Under the pieces are notes generated by a model. That model was given only the letters and a program-made list of their open reading frames with translations. It was not told the DNA's origin and searched no databases. Shown here one piece after another: positions 35,901-44,877 of a DNA stretch of 64,000 bases; position 1 is the first letter of the stretch, and each line of letters opens with the position of its first letter. A program made the position numbers and the translations under genes. Source of the stretch: Bombyx mori (Eukaryota; Arthropoda; Insecta; Lepidoptera; Bombycidae); the NCBI RefSeq assembly GCF_030269925.1, contig NC_085112.1, positions 2,791,501 through 2,855,500 on the forward strand, written 5' to 3'.

Positions 35901-38900
35901 CGTTCAACTATTCAAATCCCGCCCGCTTTGCTGGCCAGTTTGATTTGATCCAAGAGTTTTACAGTCTATATGAAACATATCTACTCACATCGACATTCAC
36001 ACGCATCATACGAGAGCTAAGGCACAATTTTATCTTTTAATGGATATATCAGCCTTCAAACCGTATTACACGCTTGGCAGTACCAAAATGTGTTGTCTAT
36101 TCTGGTGGTAGGACCTCTTGTGAGTCCGCACGGGTAGGTACCACCACCCCGCCTATTTATTTCTGTCGTGAAGCTGTAATGCGTTTTGGTTTGAAGGGCA
36201 GCCGTTGTAACTACTATACTGAGACCTTAGAACTCTTATCTCAAGGTGGGTGGCGGCATTTACGTTGTAGATGTCTATGGGCTCCGGTAACCACTTAACA
36301 CCAGGTGGGCCGTGAGTCGTACACCCATGTAAGCAATAAAAAAGGGAAAAAAAACAAGTTCACAATTTTTTATTTTTTTAGTTTTTGGAAGGGCTAACCC
36401 TTCCATCAATGATATCAGAGATTTAAGTTAATATATCAAGCGAAATCCATTGAAAGCAATAAAATGACTTTTTTTATTAAATCCCGTTAAACTTCGTTTA
36501 CAAAATACAAAGTCAAGTCAATCTACAACCCGAAACATTTGCACAAAACTCCACAAAGTCGTTGCGGGACGATCAACAAAATTGAACACAGTTCGCTCCC
36601 GTGTGTATATGGGGATAATAAATTATTATTCTATTCTAATGCACGAAGGATTTAATACACACTGGTTACGTTAGGGCCAGAGGATAAAGCAATTTGTTGT
36701 TGTTCCCTAATACAGTTTTTATTTTCGGGGACAATCAAATTTTCACAAATGAGTTTTCAGAATTATCGCTTCATCATATCTACATTTGTGGCGAGGCTTG
36801 GGGAAGACCTATGTCCAGCAGTGGATGTCTGTGGGTTGACAGAATAGTAAAAAAAAATATCTCTGTAAACACGGTGTAAGATATAAAAACACTATATTGT
36901 CGTATAACAATTTAAAATTTAATGAATATTTTTTGCTAGATACCTTTGTCGGAGATGGGAAGGATGGATTTTTTGCGTCTCATCTAAATATTAAATTAAA
37001 CATCAGTTTACTGCCATTTCAGTGTCAGCATGCATATCATAATGCATATCATTAAGGTATCAGCGATCTTTGACGGGATATATTTGTTGCAGGAGGCTGT
37101 TCAGCATTTGGGCACTCCTGCTTCGGCGGGCATGGAAAGAGATCAGGCGAACCTGCACCGATGGATGTAAGTGTTCTTAAAAAACTTAATTTTACCACCC
37201 TTGAGCATCCTTGAGTCCTTAAGACTGTATAAATAAGTTCAAACGGTAAAAAGATGAAAATAATAAACAAATATTAAATTAGTGTAACAAAATCATTAAT
37301 TAAATTTAAAAAATCAAGTGTTTTTCATCCTTTAAATTCCACGCATTGAAAAAATTACCTACAACAATATACCTAAATTGTAATGTCTGGTTTGTATTTA
37401 GGAAATTTTGATAAGAAAAAGTATGCTATGAAATTTGATAAGAAAAATATTGTCTCATTTTTCTTTTCTTCATCCCACAACGTGGGGCCGGCGCAGCATG
37501 ACACATCATCTCTGCACTCACTCCCTTCATCACATATCCTTTTCCACACAATCCATCCAAGTATTTTTAAGTCGCCCTCTACTTTGATACCTTTAGTCGT
37601 CTTTCGTTATATTATGATGTCTTTGCAAACACAAAAGGACACAAAGAAAGGTTTTATTTAAGACGAACACAAAATATACAAAGAAGGAGAAAGTAAACAA
37701 GATTGTCTAAGTAACACAAGCGGTACACGAAACAAAAAGCAATAATTAATAAATAATAGTGTAAAAAAACTAACAAAATACGCTTTTAAATTTTTTTAAA
37801 ATCTAAAATCTAAAATTTAAAATCATACAAAAAATAGAAAATAAATTTTAATAAATTTGAATTAAAAATAGTGTAAGAAAAAAAATTTTTATTGTAAAAA
37901 AAGCGTGGGGTGCTTTTCAGGATATTATCAAAATAACCCTTCTAACTCATATCTATTCATAAAAGATTTATAACTACTTATACCATACAATACATGTGAC
38001 TCACCCACAATACCCATAAAAAAATAAAGCATTTAAATATAAAGAGAATGAACAATACGAGAAAAGGTTTATGTCTTGACGTCCCGTTATCTTAATCAAG
38101 CAAATTAAGTACATTCCAATGGCGTTGATATAGTAAACAAACTGATTGCTTGCAAATAAAGGTGATGGTTGGAATAGATATGATAAGAAATTCGTATCGT
38201 GCCGACAAAACTCTGGAATATGAAATAGCAAATGATAAAACTATGCGTATATTTTTATGAATTACCATGGAAAGGGGCTTAGGTTCAGTAGCGGACGTCG
38301 GCGGGCTGAAAGATATATAGATAGATTAATTTGAAAAAACAACAAAAGTCAAGATCTGATTCGCTCGGTTTCAATTATATAGTTTTATTTTGAGAATTGG
38401 TAGTCGACTTTAATTTTGCAGCAAATGAAAATTAGAACAATCTGGAAGATAAAATGTTCAATAAAATTTGTCAAATCTCTGTGTTAATGCACACTTGTGG
38501 TACTAACACGAGCTTGAGTTTAAAAAAGTCTGACGGTGATGGACCTGAAAGATTCAGTCACGATTGACAGATTGACGGCAATTCATGTCAATAACGGTAG
38601 TGGCTGTATTTAAGGCCACAATAGCCAATTTCAGCATAGCTCAGACAAATAGCTTATTAGATAAATTATAGATAATCATAAAACATTCGAATTTTCATAT
38701 AACCATCCTATACCTAACTATCGTAATTGTTTGATTTCCACGGTGCAGGAATAACATCGTGTAATAAAAATGAAACCCGCAAAATTATAATTTGCGTAAT
38801 TACTGGTGGTAGGACCTCTTGTGAGTCCGCACGGGTAGGTACCACCACCCTGCCTATTTCTGCCGTGAAGCAGTAATGCGTTTCGGTTTGAAGGGTGGGG

Positions 38901-41900
38901 CAGCCGTTGTAACTATAATTGAGACCTTAGAACTTATATCTCAAGGTGGGTGGCGCATTTACGTTGTAGATGTCTATGGGCTCCTGTAACCACTTAACAC
39001 CAGGTGGGCTGTGAGCTCGTCCACTCATATAAAAAACAAACTTTAAAGAAACTTCTTACTTTAAATTAAACAAAGTCCTTAATGGAAACTTAGGGGTGTT
39101 ATGACGTAAATAAACTACATGTAATGTATGAATTACTCGGCTTGAACTGGAACCCTTGTAGGGGAACTCGCCCCTAATTATATGAGACATTTCATAATGC
39201 GTTAGACTAGTTGAGAAAACAGCCCTACATAGTCAGATAGTTTTGATTCCTGGAGTTAACGAAAAAAGGGTATATTTTAATTGAACTTTTAACACTAACA
39301 TATGTATAACTATATATCTCAAAGCTGTGTAACTAACTATGTTATTTCGTTAAGGTTTCTGTATATTCTTTATTACTCATAACAGTTTTATTGTACGTCA
39401 CCTAAAGTTAACTATAAATTGTATAGCCTCTAACTAATAACTAAATCTAATCTAAGTAACTAAGCAGATTAGAAAAAAGTAAATATAATTTATTTATTTA
39501 CCAGTCTATTGATCGTGTCTTTGATAAGCGTGGTACATATTTGAATAAATATCCAAACATAAGCAGTTTTGCATTCCGCATACGCACATATACAAATATT
39601 CTTTAAATATAATAATTAATATAATAAGGCGATGCTGCTATATTCGTAAATGTTAACTTTAAATAAGCGTTTCTATAAGGAAATATAATGAAAAAGGTCT
39701 GTTTGTTTATTGACATTAGGAAATTTGTTTATTATTTATCTTCTATCTCTATATATAAAAATGAATTGTTGTTCGTTAGTCTCGCTAAAACTCGAGAACG
39801 GCTGGACCGATTTGGCTAATTTTGGTCTTGAATTATTCGTGGAAGTCCGCAGAAGGTTTAAAAGGTAAGAAAATATAAAAAAAGCTCGGAATTATATAAA
39901 AACAAACAATTTTGTTTTTCCTTTGATGTATCCCCTTGATGTGTCTTTTATTTATCGATTGAGGCACCACGAAGTCTGCCGGGTCAGCTAGTATAAAATT
40001 TAAATTTTAACCAGATTAATTAATTATATTTGTAGCAAATTAACTGTCGTTTTCATATAGGTATCATTACGTTTGACTCTGTTTAGATGGCGAATCAGGA
40101 TATGATGGTGCGTCACCAGCTCGGTCAAGAGGAGACTCCTCCTCACCCAGGGTACCCTCATTCCAGCTACAACGTGCTGCAGCCTGGCGACGACATCATT
40201 CCTATTAGGGATGGAGGTTCGGATAAGAAAGGATTAATAATGAATGAGCCTTTATTACTGGTTTTTGCTCAACAATATGTTTTACTTAGTATGTAATACC
40301 TTAAATTTAAATCTAGCGTATAATTAAGTATTACGTTCGCCGTTCACTGCTTTGTTTTTCGAATGAGCTTGTCTCTTAACAAAGGCCTGTTTTAAAGATC
40401 TATACTTTAATATTATAAAGCTGAAGAGTTTGTTTATTTGAACGCGCTAATCTCAGGAACTACTCGTCCGATTTGAAAAATTCTTTCAGTGTTAGATAGC
40501 CCATATTTAACATCACGCTAAGACCAATACAAGCAGAGCACCAATAAAGAATCAAAAATCGGGGTTTTAATCCCTCTTGAGAACCTCCACTGCGTGCGCT
40601 GTGGAAACGGTTAAAGTTTGTTTAGGGTAAAATTTAGCGTTATGCCAAAGTAACTATTTCACGTGGCAAAAGCTAGTTTCCAATATTCTCTATTTTTGGC
40701 TATCCGACTTCAATGTGGGACCGGCTATACTCTTTATATCATCTCCCTAACGTTTTGGTTGCTGTCCTTTTTTTTTCTAAAGCCGTCCCGTGTGTACGTT
40801 CTGTAATTATTTTGGGCCATTCTTCGTATTTCTCTCTTAAGATACATATAGGTATGTCCTCTTCATCTCCACTTCAGTGCTCTACTTACTTTAATTGCGT
40901 TTTTTAATTTAGTTAATCTCTAAATTTAAAGAAAGAATAATAATTAGAAGTCGTCAAATACAGCTTTTAATAATTTTACGGTCCCAGCGCGTTACCGAGA
41001 AAACTCTTCTTAAATATGCTTAAAGTTCTAAAAACATTACAGAAAAGAGTTTTACTAATGATAACAAGTTACCTGGAAAGCCTATATTACTTGGTTCCAT
41101 TATCGGTTTTTCTACACTTTCCCGTAGCGGAGTGACCTCGCGCTTCGGTCTAAGAGGTGCTCTTTAAAACGCAAGCGAAATTGCTCCTTCATGTCTTAAA
41201 GCTATCAGCTAGAATCGTTCATGTTGTGGTACCCAATGACGTCCAGCTCTAGTAGTCGCTTCACAAAAAACCATCAGATAATTCAATAGGGTCATGTTCA
41301 AGATATTATCGTTACAAATCATTCACTAGCTTCAGTAATTGCGCGTCTAAGTCCCATAATTTGAGTGGAACTCATGTTTCAAGATGGATGGTGGCATTTA
41401 CGTTCTTGATGTCTAAGGGCTTCGGTAACCACTTAACACTAGGTGGCCAAGAGATTCTGTATCCATTGAAACAAAATGAAAGAATGATTATCAAGGAAAA
41501 TTTCCATCAGCCTTAGTATGAAGCTATAGTGAAATCACACGATAAGGTCCCTTGGAAATTTGGCCATGGTACCACAAATAATTAATGTAAATCTGTTAAG
41601 TTCTTTTGAATTTTTAAGGCTAGAATTTTATTGTTGTTCAGGTGTGTACGACCATGACGCCGCTGCCAGAGACGTGATGAAGTACAAGCTTAGGAATATC
41701 TTCAAACATTGGGTAAGTTTGTATGTACACAACATAAACGATATTCAAAAGAAATGTAAAACAAACTTGCTCGTTGCTTTGTTATTGTAAATATTGTTAA
41801 GCTTTTATATGAAAGACCAAAATACAAATATATTGGAATGTTATATGTATAAGTTACCTCCAGCTATTATCACTACTTCTTCGTCATTCATATAGCATCC

Positions 41901-44397
41901 TTTACTGGTGGTAGGACCACTTGTGAGTCCGTGCGGATAGGCACCACCGCCCTGCCTATTTCTGCCGTGAAGCAGTAATGCGTTTCGGTTTGAAGGGTGG
42001 GGCAGCCTTTGTAACTATACTGAGACTTTAGAACTTGTATCTCAAGGTGGGTGGCGCGTCTACGTTGTAGATGTCTATGGGCTCCAGTAACCACTTAACA
42101 CTTAACTTTGAGAGTATTAAGCGGTAGGCAGCGGCCTGGCTCTGCCCCTGGCATTGCTGAAGTCCATGGGCGACGGTAACCACTCACCGTATGCTCGTCT
42201 GCCTACAAGGGCAATAAAAAAATAATAATAAAAAAAAAAACCTGGCCTCTGAATTCTGTGTTAGTTTTAAGGTATGTTGAGAATAGTGTTAATCCTTGGA
42301 ACTTACCATCGAAACTTCAGTTGTGATTTGTGAACATTGTCACAGTTGTGAAGCGGTTGCTTGATGCTTTAAATTCAAATATATGGGAAGGTTAAATCAG
42401 TTACCTCTAGCTATTACCACCACTGTGACTTTTTCGTCATTCACATAGCATCCTCTATACCGGCCTCTGAATTCTGTATCGGTTTTAAGGTATGCTGTGA
42501 ATAGTGCTACTCCTTGGAACTTGCCATGGAAACTTCAGTTGTGATTAATAGCGGTTGCTTGATGCTTCAAATTCAAATATTTGGGAATGTTAAATCAGTT
42601 ACCTCTAGTTATTACCACTACTGTGACTTTTTCGTCATCCACATAGCATCCTCCACGACGGCCTCTTAGGTCTGTATCGACTTTAAGGTATTCTGTGAAT
42701 AGTACTACTCCTTGGAACTTGCCATGGAAACTTCAGTTGTGATTAATAGCGGTTGCTTGATGCTTCAAATTCAAATATATGGGAAGGTTAAATCAGTTAC
42801 CTCTAGCTATTACCACTACTGTGACTTTTTCGTCATCCACATAGCATCCTCTATACCGGCCTCTGAATTCTGTATCGGTTTTAAGGTATGTTGAGAATAG
42901 TGTTAATCCTTGGTACTTGATATGGAAATTTCAATTGTGATTTATTACGGCTTCTTGATGCCCCAAATGAAGCGTAGGGCTTATACGCGGCTAAAATAGG
43001 CATGATGGTGGTATATATTGTTTGTTTGTTGTTGGTTGTTGTTGATGGTTTGGAGAATACACTATATTATTGTATTTTTTCGACAGAGCATTATACCGCT
43101 GTGTCAATGATCCTAATTGGGGCTATAGGGCGATATGTCGCCTTTACATTCGAACCGAAAACACTGATCTGTTTGTCTTCAAAATATATTATATCTTTTA
43201 TTAAATTCTGACTGATTGATTTGGTATTAGTTAGTGCAGTAGTTAGCGGGTCTGACTGTTGCGCCAAGGGTCGTGGGTTCGATTCCCACGTCGGGCAAGC
43301 ATTCGTGTGATGAACAGATTTGTTTGCTCTTTGTCTGTATATTTACTATCTATTTATGTATATATTTAGACATATATAAGTATGTTTATTAGTCTCTGGT
43401 ACCCATAACACATGTAATTGTAAATTAGGGCTTAATGACCATATGCGTAATTTGATCTCAGTTATTAAAGTCTCAGTTAAATAATATAATGGTTCTTTAT
43501 TAAGAGACAATTATTATTAAGTGACGTCACATCAGTACAGGTATAGAGTTTGAAGTTAGAAGCATACATGAGTCTTGCATTATTCAACAGTTTGCATCTC
43601 GACGAAGGTGCGAAGATATAATTAGTCTGGCTAACTTTGCTTCATGACTATGTGATTAAATAATATAAGAACTGCTTTGTTTTTGATGGATATTTGATAT
43701 TTATTAACTTGAAAAATCTATGCCATTATTCGAACGCAGTATCTTCGACGCGTTCGTTTCACGCTGTTCATTTTGTATTTTTGTCTGTTTTTTCTAGTCT
43801 TTTTTATTATATCCGATATTTTTGGAATACTTAAAATTTATCGTATCGTATCATATAAAACCGTATTAAAAAAATACCCGAAGTTAATCCGTAAAAGTAG
43901 TTTAAATAAAGTTGTACTACCGGTGGTAGGACCTCTTGAGCGTCCGCACGGTAGGTACCACCACCCCGCCTATTGCTGCCGTGAAGCAGTAATGCGTTTC
44001 GGTTTGAAGGGTGGGGCAGCCGTTGTAACTATACTGAGAAGTTAGAACTTATATCTCAAGGTGGGTAGCGCATTTACGTTGTAGATGTCTATGTGCTCCG
44101 GTAACCACATAACTCCCAATGGGCTGTGAGCTCGTCCACCCATCTATTTTTTTTTTAATTGCCCTTGTAGGCAGACGAACATACGGCCCACCTGATGGTG
44201 AGTGGTTACCGTCGCCCATGGACTTCAGCAATGCCAGGGGCAGAGCCAAGCCGCTGCCTACCGAATCTAAGCAATTTAAAAAATAGTGAACATTGTCGAC
44301 ATTAGTACGAGTATATTAATATTTGTTTTGCCCACAGATGGACAACTACCGACGGTCGCAGAACACAAACGACGAGTATTTCCTAGAAACGATTTAA
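26919..44397 (+). CDS. CCHa2: CCHamide-2 neuropeptide precursor, five coding exons
   Basis: Secreted neuropeptide/gut-peptide precursor; in insects CCHamide-2 signals nutritional state through a G-protein-coupled receptor (family knowledge). Exons 26919-26988, 37093-37166, 40087-40216, 41642-41712 and 44338-44397 join in phase to 405 nt, 134 residues plus TAA. Residues 1-22 form a signal peptide (MAQIYLAVSIAALLMMSQG..VSA). Lys-Arg at 23-24 releases GCSAFGHSCFGGH, followed by Gly (amide donor) and Lys-Arg. The two Cys of the mature peptide, at positions 2 and 9, would form a disulfide. The remaining ~94 residues are acidic, Pro/His-rich, with one Arg-Arg near the end (NYRRSQN), and carry no second peptide I recognise. 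All introns are GT-AG; the donor after exon 40087-40216 (GAG|GTTCGG) is weak. The start is the only Met that opens a signal peptide, eight bases after an acceptor. Product identity is very secure; the C-terminal exon choice is inferred from phase and splice signals. Confidence 0.95.
27170..27728 (-). mobile_element. Bm1 SINE with head, internal deletion and nested insertion
   Basis: Body part 27170-27318 lacks ~75 bp, then a foreign 209 bp, then the rest with linker and tRNA head at 27528-27728. In CCHa2 intron 2. Confidence 0.85.
27319..27527 (+). mobile_element. Retroposon end with (TTGAT)n tail, nested in Bm1
   Basis: cgctgagtttcttgccaatt..ggcggtagttctt..aataaaact then tttgatttgatttgatttg. 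A lepidopteran LINE-type 3' end; breaks the Bm1 at ggcagggtg. Confidence 0.65.
27740..28500. other. Unassigned part of CCHa2 intron 2
   Basis: No repeat or exon recognised. Confidence 0.45.
28502..28930 (+). mobile_element. Bm1 SINE split by retroposon B
   Basis: Body 28502-28617 and ~28848-28930. TAACT flanks the insertion on both sides, its likely 5-bp target duplication. Confidence 0.88.
28618..28850 (-). mobile_element. Retroposon 'B', longest copy, nested in Bm1
   Basis: From the T-run through ggcagacgagcatacggcc to attccataggcggatggtac; extends ~100 bp further 5' than most copies. Confidence 0.8.
28955..29380. other. Unassigned part of CCHa2 intron 2
   Basis: No repeat or exon recognised. 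Confidence 0.45.
29383..29677 (-). mobile_element. Bm1 SINE, preceded by a Bm1 scrap in opposite sense
   Basis: 29383-29418 is a + strand piece (tatactgagaccttagaact); 29425-29677 is a nearly full minus body. Likely another Bm1-in-Bm1 insertion whose outer copy has mostly been lost. Confidence 0.85.
29680..29875 (+). repeat. Repeat 'D', copy 1
   Basis: Shares tttgaat..aaacttaattgaag and caattaaaaacatcgaactg with copies at 32465 and 53200. Class unknown. Confidence 0.6.
29876..30384. other. Unassigned part of CCHa2 intron 2
   Basis: No repeat or exon recognised. Confidence 0.4.
30385..30527 (+). mobile_element. Retroposon 'C' fragment
   Basis: gattccgatccggtggtaga to atagcctcttaggctact, abutting a LINE 3' UTR without a gap. 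Confidence 0.7.
30528..30718 (+). mobile_element. R1-clade LINE 3' UTR fragment
   Basis: gaggggagggtgatgggaga to cgatttcctcctgagc, same 3' UTR as at 26445 and 58110. Directly joined to retroposon C. Confidence 0.8.
31035..31330 (+). mobile_element. Bm1 SINE, lacks tRNA head
   Basis: Linker (caccgtgcaataaaaatcaa) plus complete body and A-tail. In CCHa2 intron 2. Confidence 0.93.
31678..32421 (-). mobile_element. Helitron (outer), with another Helitron inside
   Basis: On the minus strand starts TCTATACTAATATTATAAAA and ends CTAG at 31678-31681. Contains aaacaaacaaatctttcc and cggttcattagtttcggagc, shared with 46695-47125. Confidence 0.75.
31738..32155 (-). mobile_element. Helitron family H, copy 5, nested
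   Basis: CTAG end at 31738-31741 with the hairpin; the 5' end is worn (no clean TC). Inserted inside the outer Helitron near its 3' end. Confidence 0.82.
32600..32850 (-). pseudogene. maT-type mariner 3' remnant
   Basis: Terminal repeat CTTAGTCTGGCCATAAATAC after TA (32598-32599). The minus strand ends in RLAVKNFP..RASIENWPQRLKDC..GDHFE with stop at 32723-32725, homologous to the C-terminus of the 4642-5682 transposase. The 5' nine tenths are gone. Confidence 0.8.
32851..33120 (+). mobile_element. Helitron family G, copy 1, 5' worn
   Basis: ttgctgttcgttagtctcgc to GTCGGGTCTGCTAG|T; same family as 39746-39991. Confidence 0.8.
33195..33689. other. Unassigned part of CCHa2 intron 2
   Basis: No repeat or exon recognised. 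Confidence 0.4.
33690..33832 (+). mobile_element. Bm1 SINE, 3' half only
   Basis: tatactgagacattagaact to the A-rich tail aaaataaataaataaaa. Confidence 0.88.
33835..34085 (-). mobile_element. Retroposon 'C'
   Basis: ggcgagctcacggggctcaa to ggttcgacgagaacgatgac. A shorter related scrap follows at ~34195-34250. Confidence 0.75.
34261..34856. other. Unassigned part of CCHa2 intron 2
   Basis: No repeat or exon recognised. Confidence 0.4.
34857..35199 (+). repeat. Solo LTR with TATA box
   Basis: TGTTACGCCGG..GCGCGTAACA. CTATAAAAGCG near 35029 and CAGTCAGTCAGT near 35058 form a core promoter in the CCHa2 sense. Flanks CTTA and CTAA are an imperfect 4-bp duplication. About 1.9 kb upstream of the exon encoding the peptide. 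Confidence 0.85.
35370..35850 (+). mobile_element. Retroposon 'C', interrupted copy with a local duplication
   Basis: C-like pieces at ~35370-35450 and ~35645-35850; actgttcttggtagggcaga occurs twice in a row (35702 and 35743). Confidence 0.6.
36101..36343 (+). mobile_element. Bm1 SINE, 5'-truncated
   Basis: Body with small deletions (gggtggg lost near 36200) and A-tail, 750 bp before the peptide exon. Confidence 0.92.
36785..36845 (+). mobile_element. RTE-clade LINE 3' scrap
   Basis: Reads LGKTYVQQWMSVG then TGA, the end of RTE-type ORFs. Confidence 0.6.
37093..37166 (+). CDS. CCHa2: CCHa2 second coding exon: mature CCHamide-2
   Basis: Acceptor tatttgttgcag ends at 37092; donor GAT|GTAAGT at 37167. 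The 74-nt exon carries the entire bioactive peptide, from the split Arg through GCSAFGHSCFGGH, Gly-Lys-Arg and SGEPAPMD. It ends in phase 0. The preceding intron is 10,104 bp and full of Bm1, Helitron and LTR insertions. Confidence 0.95.
37167..37735. other. Unassigned part of CCHa2 intron 3
   Basis: Contains a 92-codon open frame at 37383-37661, low-complexity and without splice support; judged non-coding. Confidence 0.4.
37740..37975. repeat. Palindromic repeat 'M', partial copy 3
   Basis: aaaactaacaaaatacgctt, ttttaataaatttgaattaa and aaaaaagcgtggggtgc match one arm and the spacer of copies at 1850 and 8305. Confidence 0.65.
37980..38735. other. Mostly unassigned part of CCHa2 intron 3
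   Basis: A short RTE-like scrap (aggttcagtagcggacgtcg) at ~38272-38320; the rest unrecognised. Confidence 0.4.
38736..39030 (+). mobile_element. Bm1 SINE, lacks tRNA head
   Basis: Linker tttccacggtgcaggaataa, then an almost consensus body to ccactcatataaaaaac; probably young. Confidence 0.94.
39031..39745. other. Unassigned part of CCHa2 intron 3
   Basis: No repeat or exon recognised. Confidence 0.4.
39746..39991 (+). mobile_element. Helitron family G, copy 2
   Basis: Starts A|TCTCTATATATAAAAATGAA and ends GCCGGGTCAGCTAG|T; ~95 bp before the third CCHa2 coding exon. Confidence 0.88.
40087..40216 (+). CDS. CCHa2: CCHa2 third coding exon: precursor C-terminal region
   Basis: Acceptor gtttag ends at 40086. 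The exon reads MANQDMMVRHQ..PIRDG in phase 0 from the previous exon and leaves one base (phase 1) for the next. Donor GAG|GTTCGG matches only at +1, +2 and +5. The frame stays open to TAA at 40294-40296, so intron retention would give an alternative C-terminus. The 130 nt plus the next 71 nt make exactly 67 codons, which supports this donor. Confidence 0.82.
40399..40676 (+). mobile_element. Helitron-like element, family K, copy 1
   Basis: Starts A|TCTATACTTTAATATTATAA and ends GGCAAAAGCTAG|T; shares gaacgcgctaatctcaggaa with 49355-49766. In CCHa2 intron 4. Confidence 0.78.
40680..41383. other. Unassigned part of CCHa2 intron 4
   Basis: No repeat or exon recognised. Confidence 0.4.
41384..41455 (+). 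mobile_element. Bm1 SINE, worn 3' fragment
   Basis: gatggtggcatttacgttct..ggtaaccacttaacactagg, ~190 bp before the fourth coding exon. Confidence 0.65.
41642..41712 (+). CDS. CCHa2: CCHa2 fourth coding exon
   Basis: Acceptor ttgttgttcag ends at 41641 and donor TGG|GTAAGT at 41713 is consensus. After the split Gly it reads VYDHDAAARDVMKYK..IFKHW, ending in phase 0. A tandem repeat array begins about 80-100 bp into the following intron. Confidence 0.85.
41902..42107 (+). mobile_element. Bm1 SINE inside the tandem array
   Basis: Body ends at ccagtaaccacttaacac; its tail is replaced by retroposon B. Confidence 0.9.
42115..42238 (+). mobile_element. Retroposon 'B' fused to a Bm1
   Basis: gtaggcagcggcctggctct to caataaaaaaataataataa; with the preceding Bm1 it interrupts the array's first unit. 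Confidence 0.8.
43230..43480 (+). mobile_element. tRNA-derived SINE, second family
   Basis: gtgcagtagttagcgggtct (A box) and gggttcgattcccac (B box), followed by attcgtgtgatgaacagatt. A related copy is at 61379. In CCHa2 intron 5. Confidence 0.78.
43522..43529. promoter_or_regulatory. CRE palindrome TGACGTCA
   Basis: Third exact copy in the window, in CCHa2 intron 5, without promoter-like surroundings. About one is expected by chance in 64 kb. Confidence 0.2.
43917..44285 (+). mobile_element. Bm1 SINE split by retroposon B, next to the last CCHa2 exon
   Basis: Body 43917-44147, then retroposon B, then atctaagcaatttaaaaaa. ATCT on both sides is the likely target duplication. Ends ~53 bp before the acceptor at 44337. 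Confidence 0.9.
44150..44267 (-). mobile_element. Retroposon 'B' nested in Bm1
   Basis: T-run, ggcagacgaacatacggccc to aagccgctgcctaccga. Confidence 0.85.
44338..44397 (+). CDS. CCHa2: CCHa2 last coding exon and stop
   Basis: Acceptor ttttgcccacag ends at 44337; the exon reads MDNYRRSQNTNDEYFLETI then TAA at 44395-44397. A Bm1 copy containing a second nested retroposon ends only ~53 bp upstream of the acceptor. The 3' UTR is not resolved: ATTAAA occurs near 44933 and AATAAA at 45140-45145, both beyond a piggyBac-like MITE at 44597-44873. Confidence 0.85.
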   Translation: MDNYRRSQNTNDEYFLETI

Positions 44398-44596
44398 ATC
44401 AAAAAATCCCCCAAATAATTCTTAATCATTGATGACGTAAACAAACAAAACACACACGTGACGTTATATATATAGAGTTTTTCTATTACGATAATACTTG
44501 TTAAATTACTATAATATATATATTCAGACTATATTACTCTACAAATTTCAATGTTCGTCAATTATAAAACAAGTTTAAATTATAATGGTTATTTAA

Positions 44597-44873
44597 CACC
44601 TTCGCTGCGGAACCGGCAAACATTGACCTGATGGTGCGGACGAAGCTACGTCCCTCTCGCTGATGCGGATCGAGGTGTTTTTAAGAATTCGACAACGACA
44701 ACTATAAACTGTATACAGTATGTTTTCGCTATGTTGTAGCATTATAATCTACCTTAGTGCTGTTGGGTCGAAAAAGACCTGCAATGCACTGGCCGAAATA
44801 TCTTAGGAGGTGCATTTCAACCCGCCACCGCAACAGATTAAGGCTTATGATTTTACTCGCCGCAGCCAAGGTG
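44597..44873. mobile_element. piggyBac-like MITE in the CCHa2 3' region
   Basis: 277 bp flanked by TTAA (44593-44596 and 44874-44877), with inverted ends CACCTT(C/G)GCTGCGG. TTAA is the piggyBac target. Inner gggtcgaaaaagacct also resembles the family. No coding capacity. Confidence 0.72.
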
Positions 44874-44877
44874 TTAA

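Larger units (their letters stand above)
41800..42980. repeat. ~198-bp tandem array in CCHa2 intron 5
   Basis: ggcctctgaattctgta-type unit starts at 42243, 42461, 42659 and 42857, giving units of 218, 198 and 198 bp and a partial last one. A partial first unit (~41800-41898) is cut off by a Bm1 plus retroposon B. Units contain cttggaacttgccatggaaa and tgactttttcgtcatccaca. Confidence 0.88.

Noticed and set aside
37383..37661. 92-codon frame in CCHa2 intron 3
   Set aside because: Low-complexity, out of register with CCHa2 splicing and no homology recognised.
40087..40296. Independent small gene starting at ATG 40087
   Set aside because: An acceptor immediately precedes the ATG and the frame joins in phase to the CCHa2 exons on both sides, so it is an internal exon.
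42243..42980. CRISPR or clustered gene duplication
   Set aside because: 198-bp units repeat along their whole length with no conserved open frame; it is a tandem intronic repeat.
43233..43310. A tRNA gene
   Set aside because: The same head with the same following sequence recurs at 61379, as expected for a SINE.
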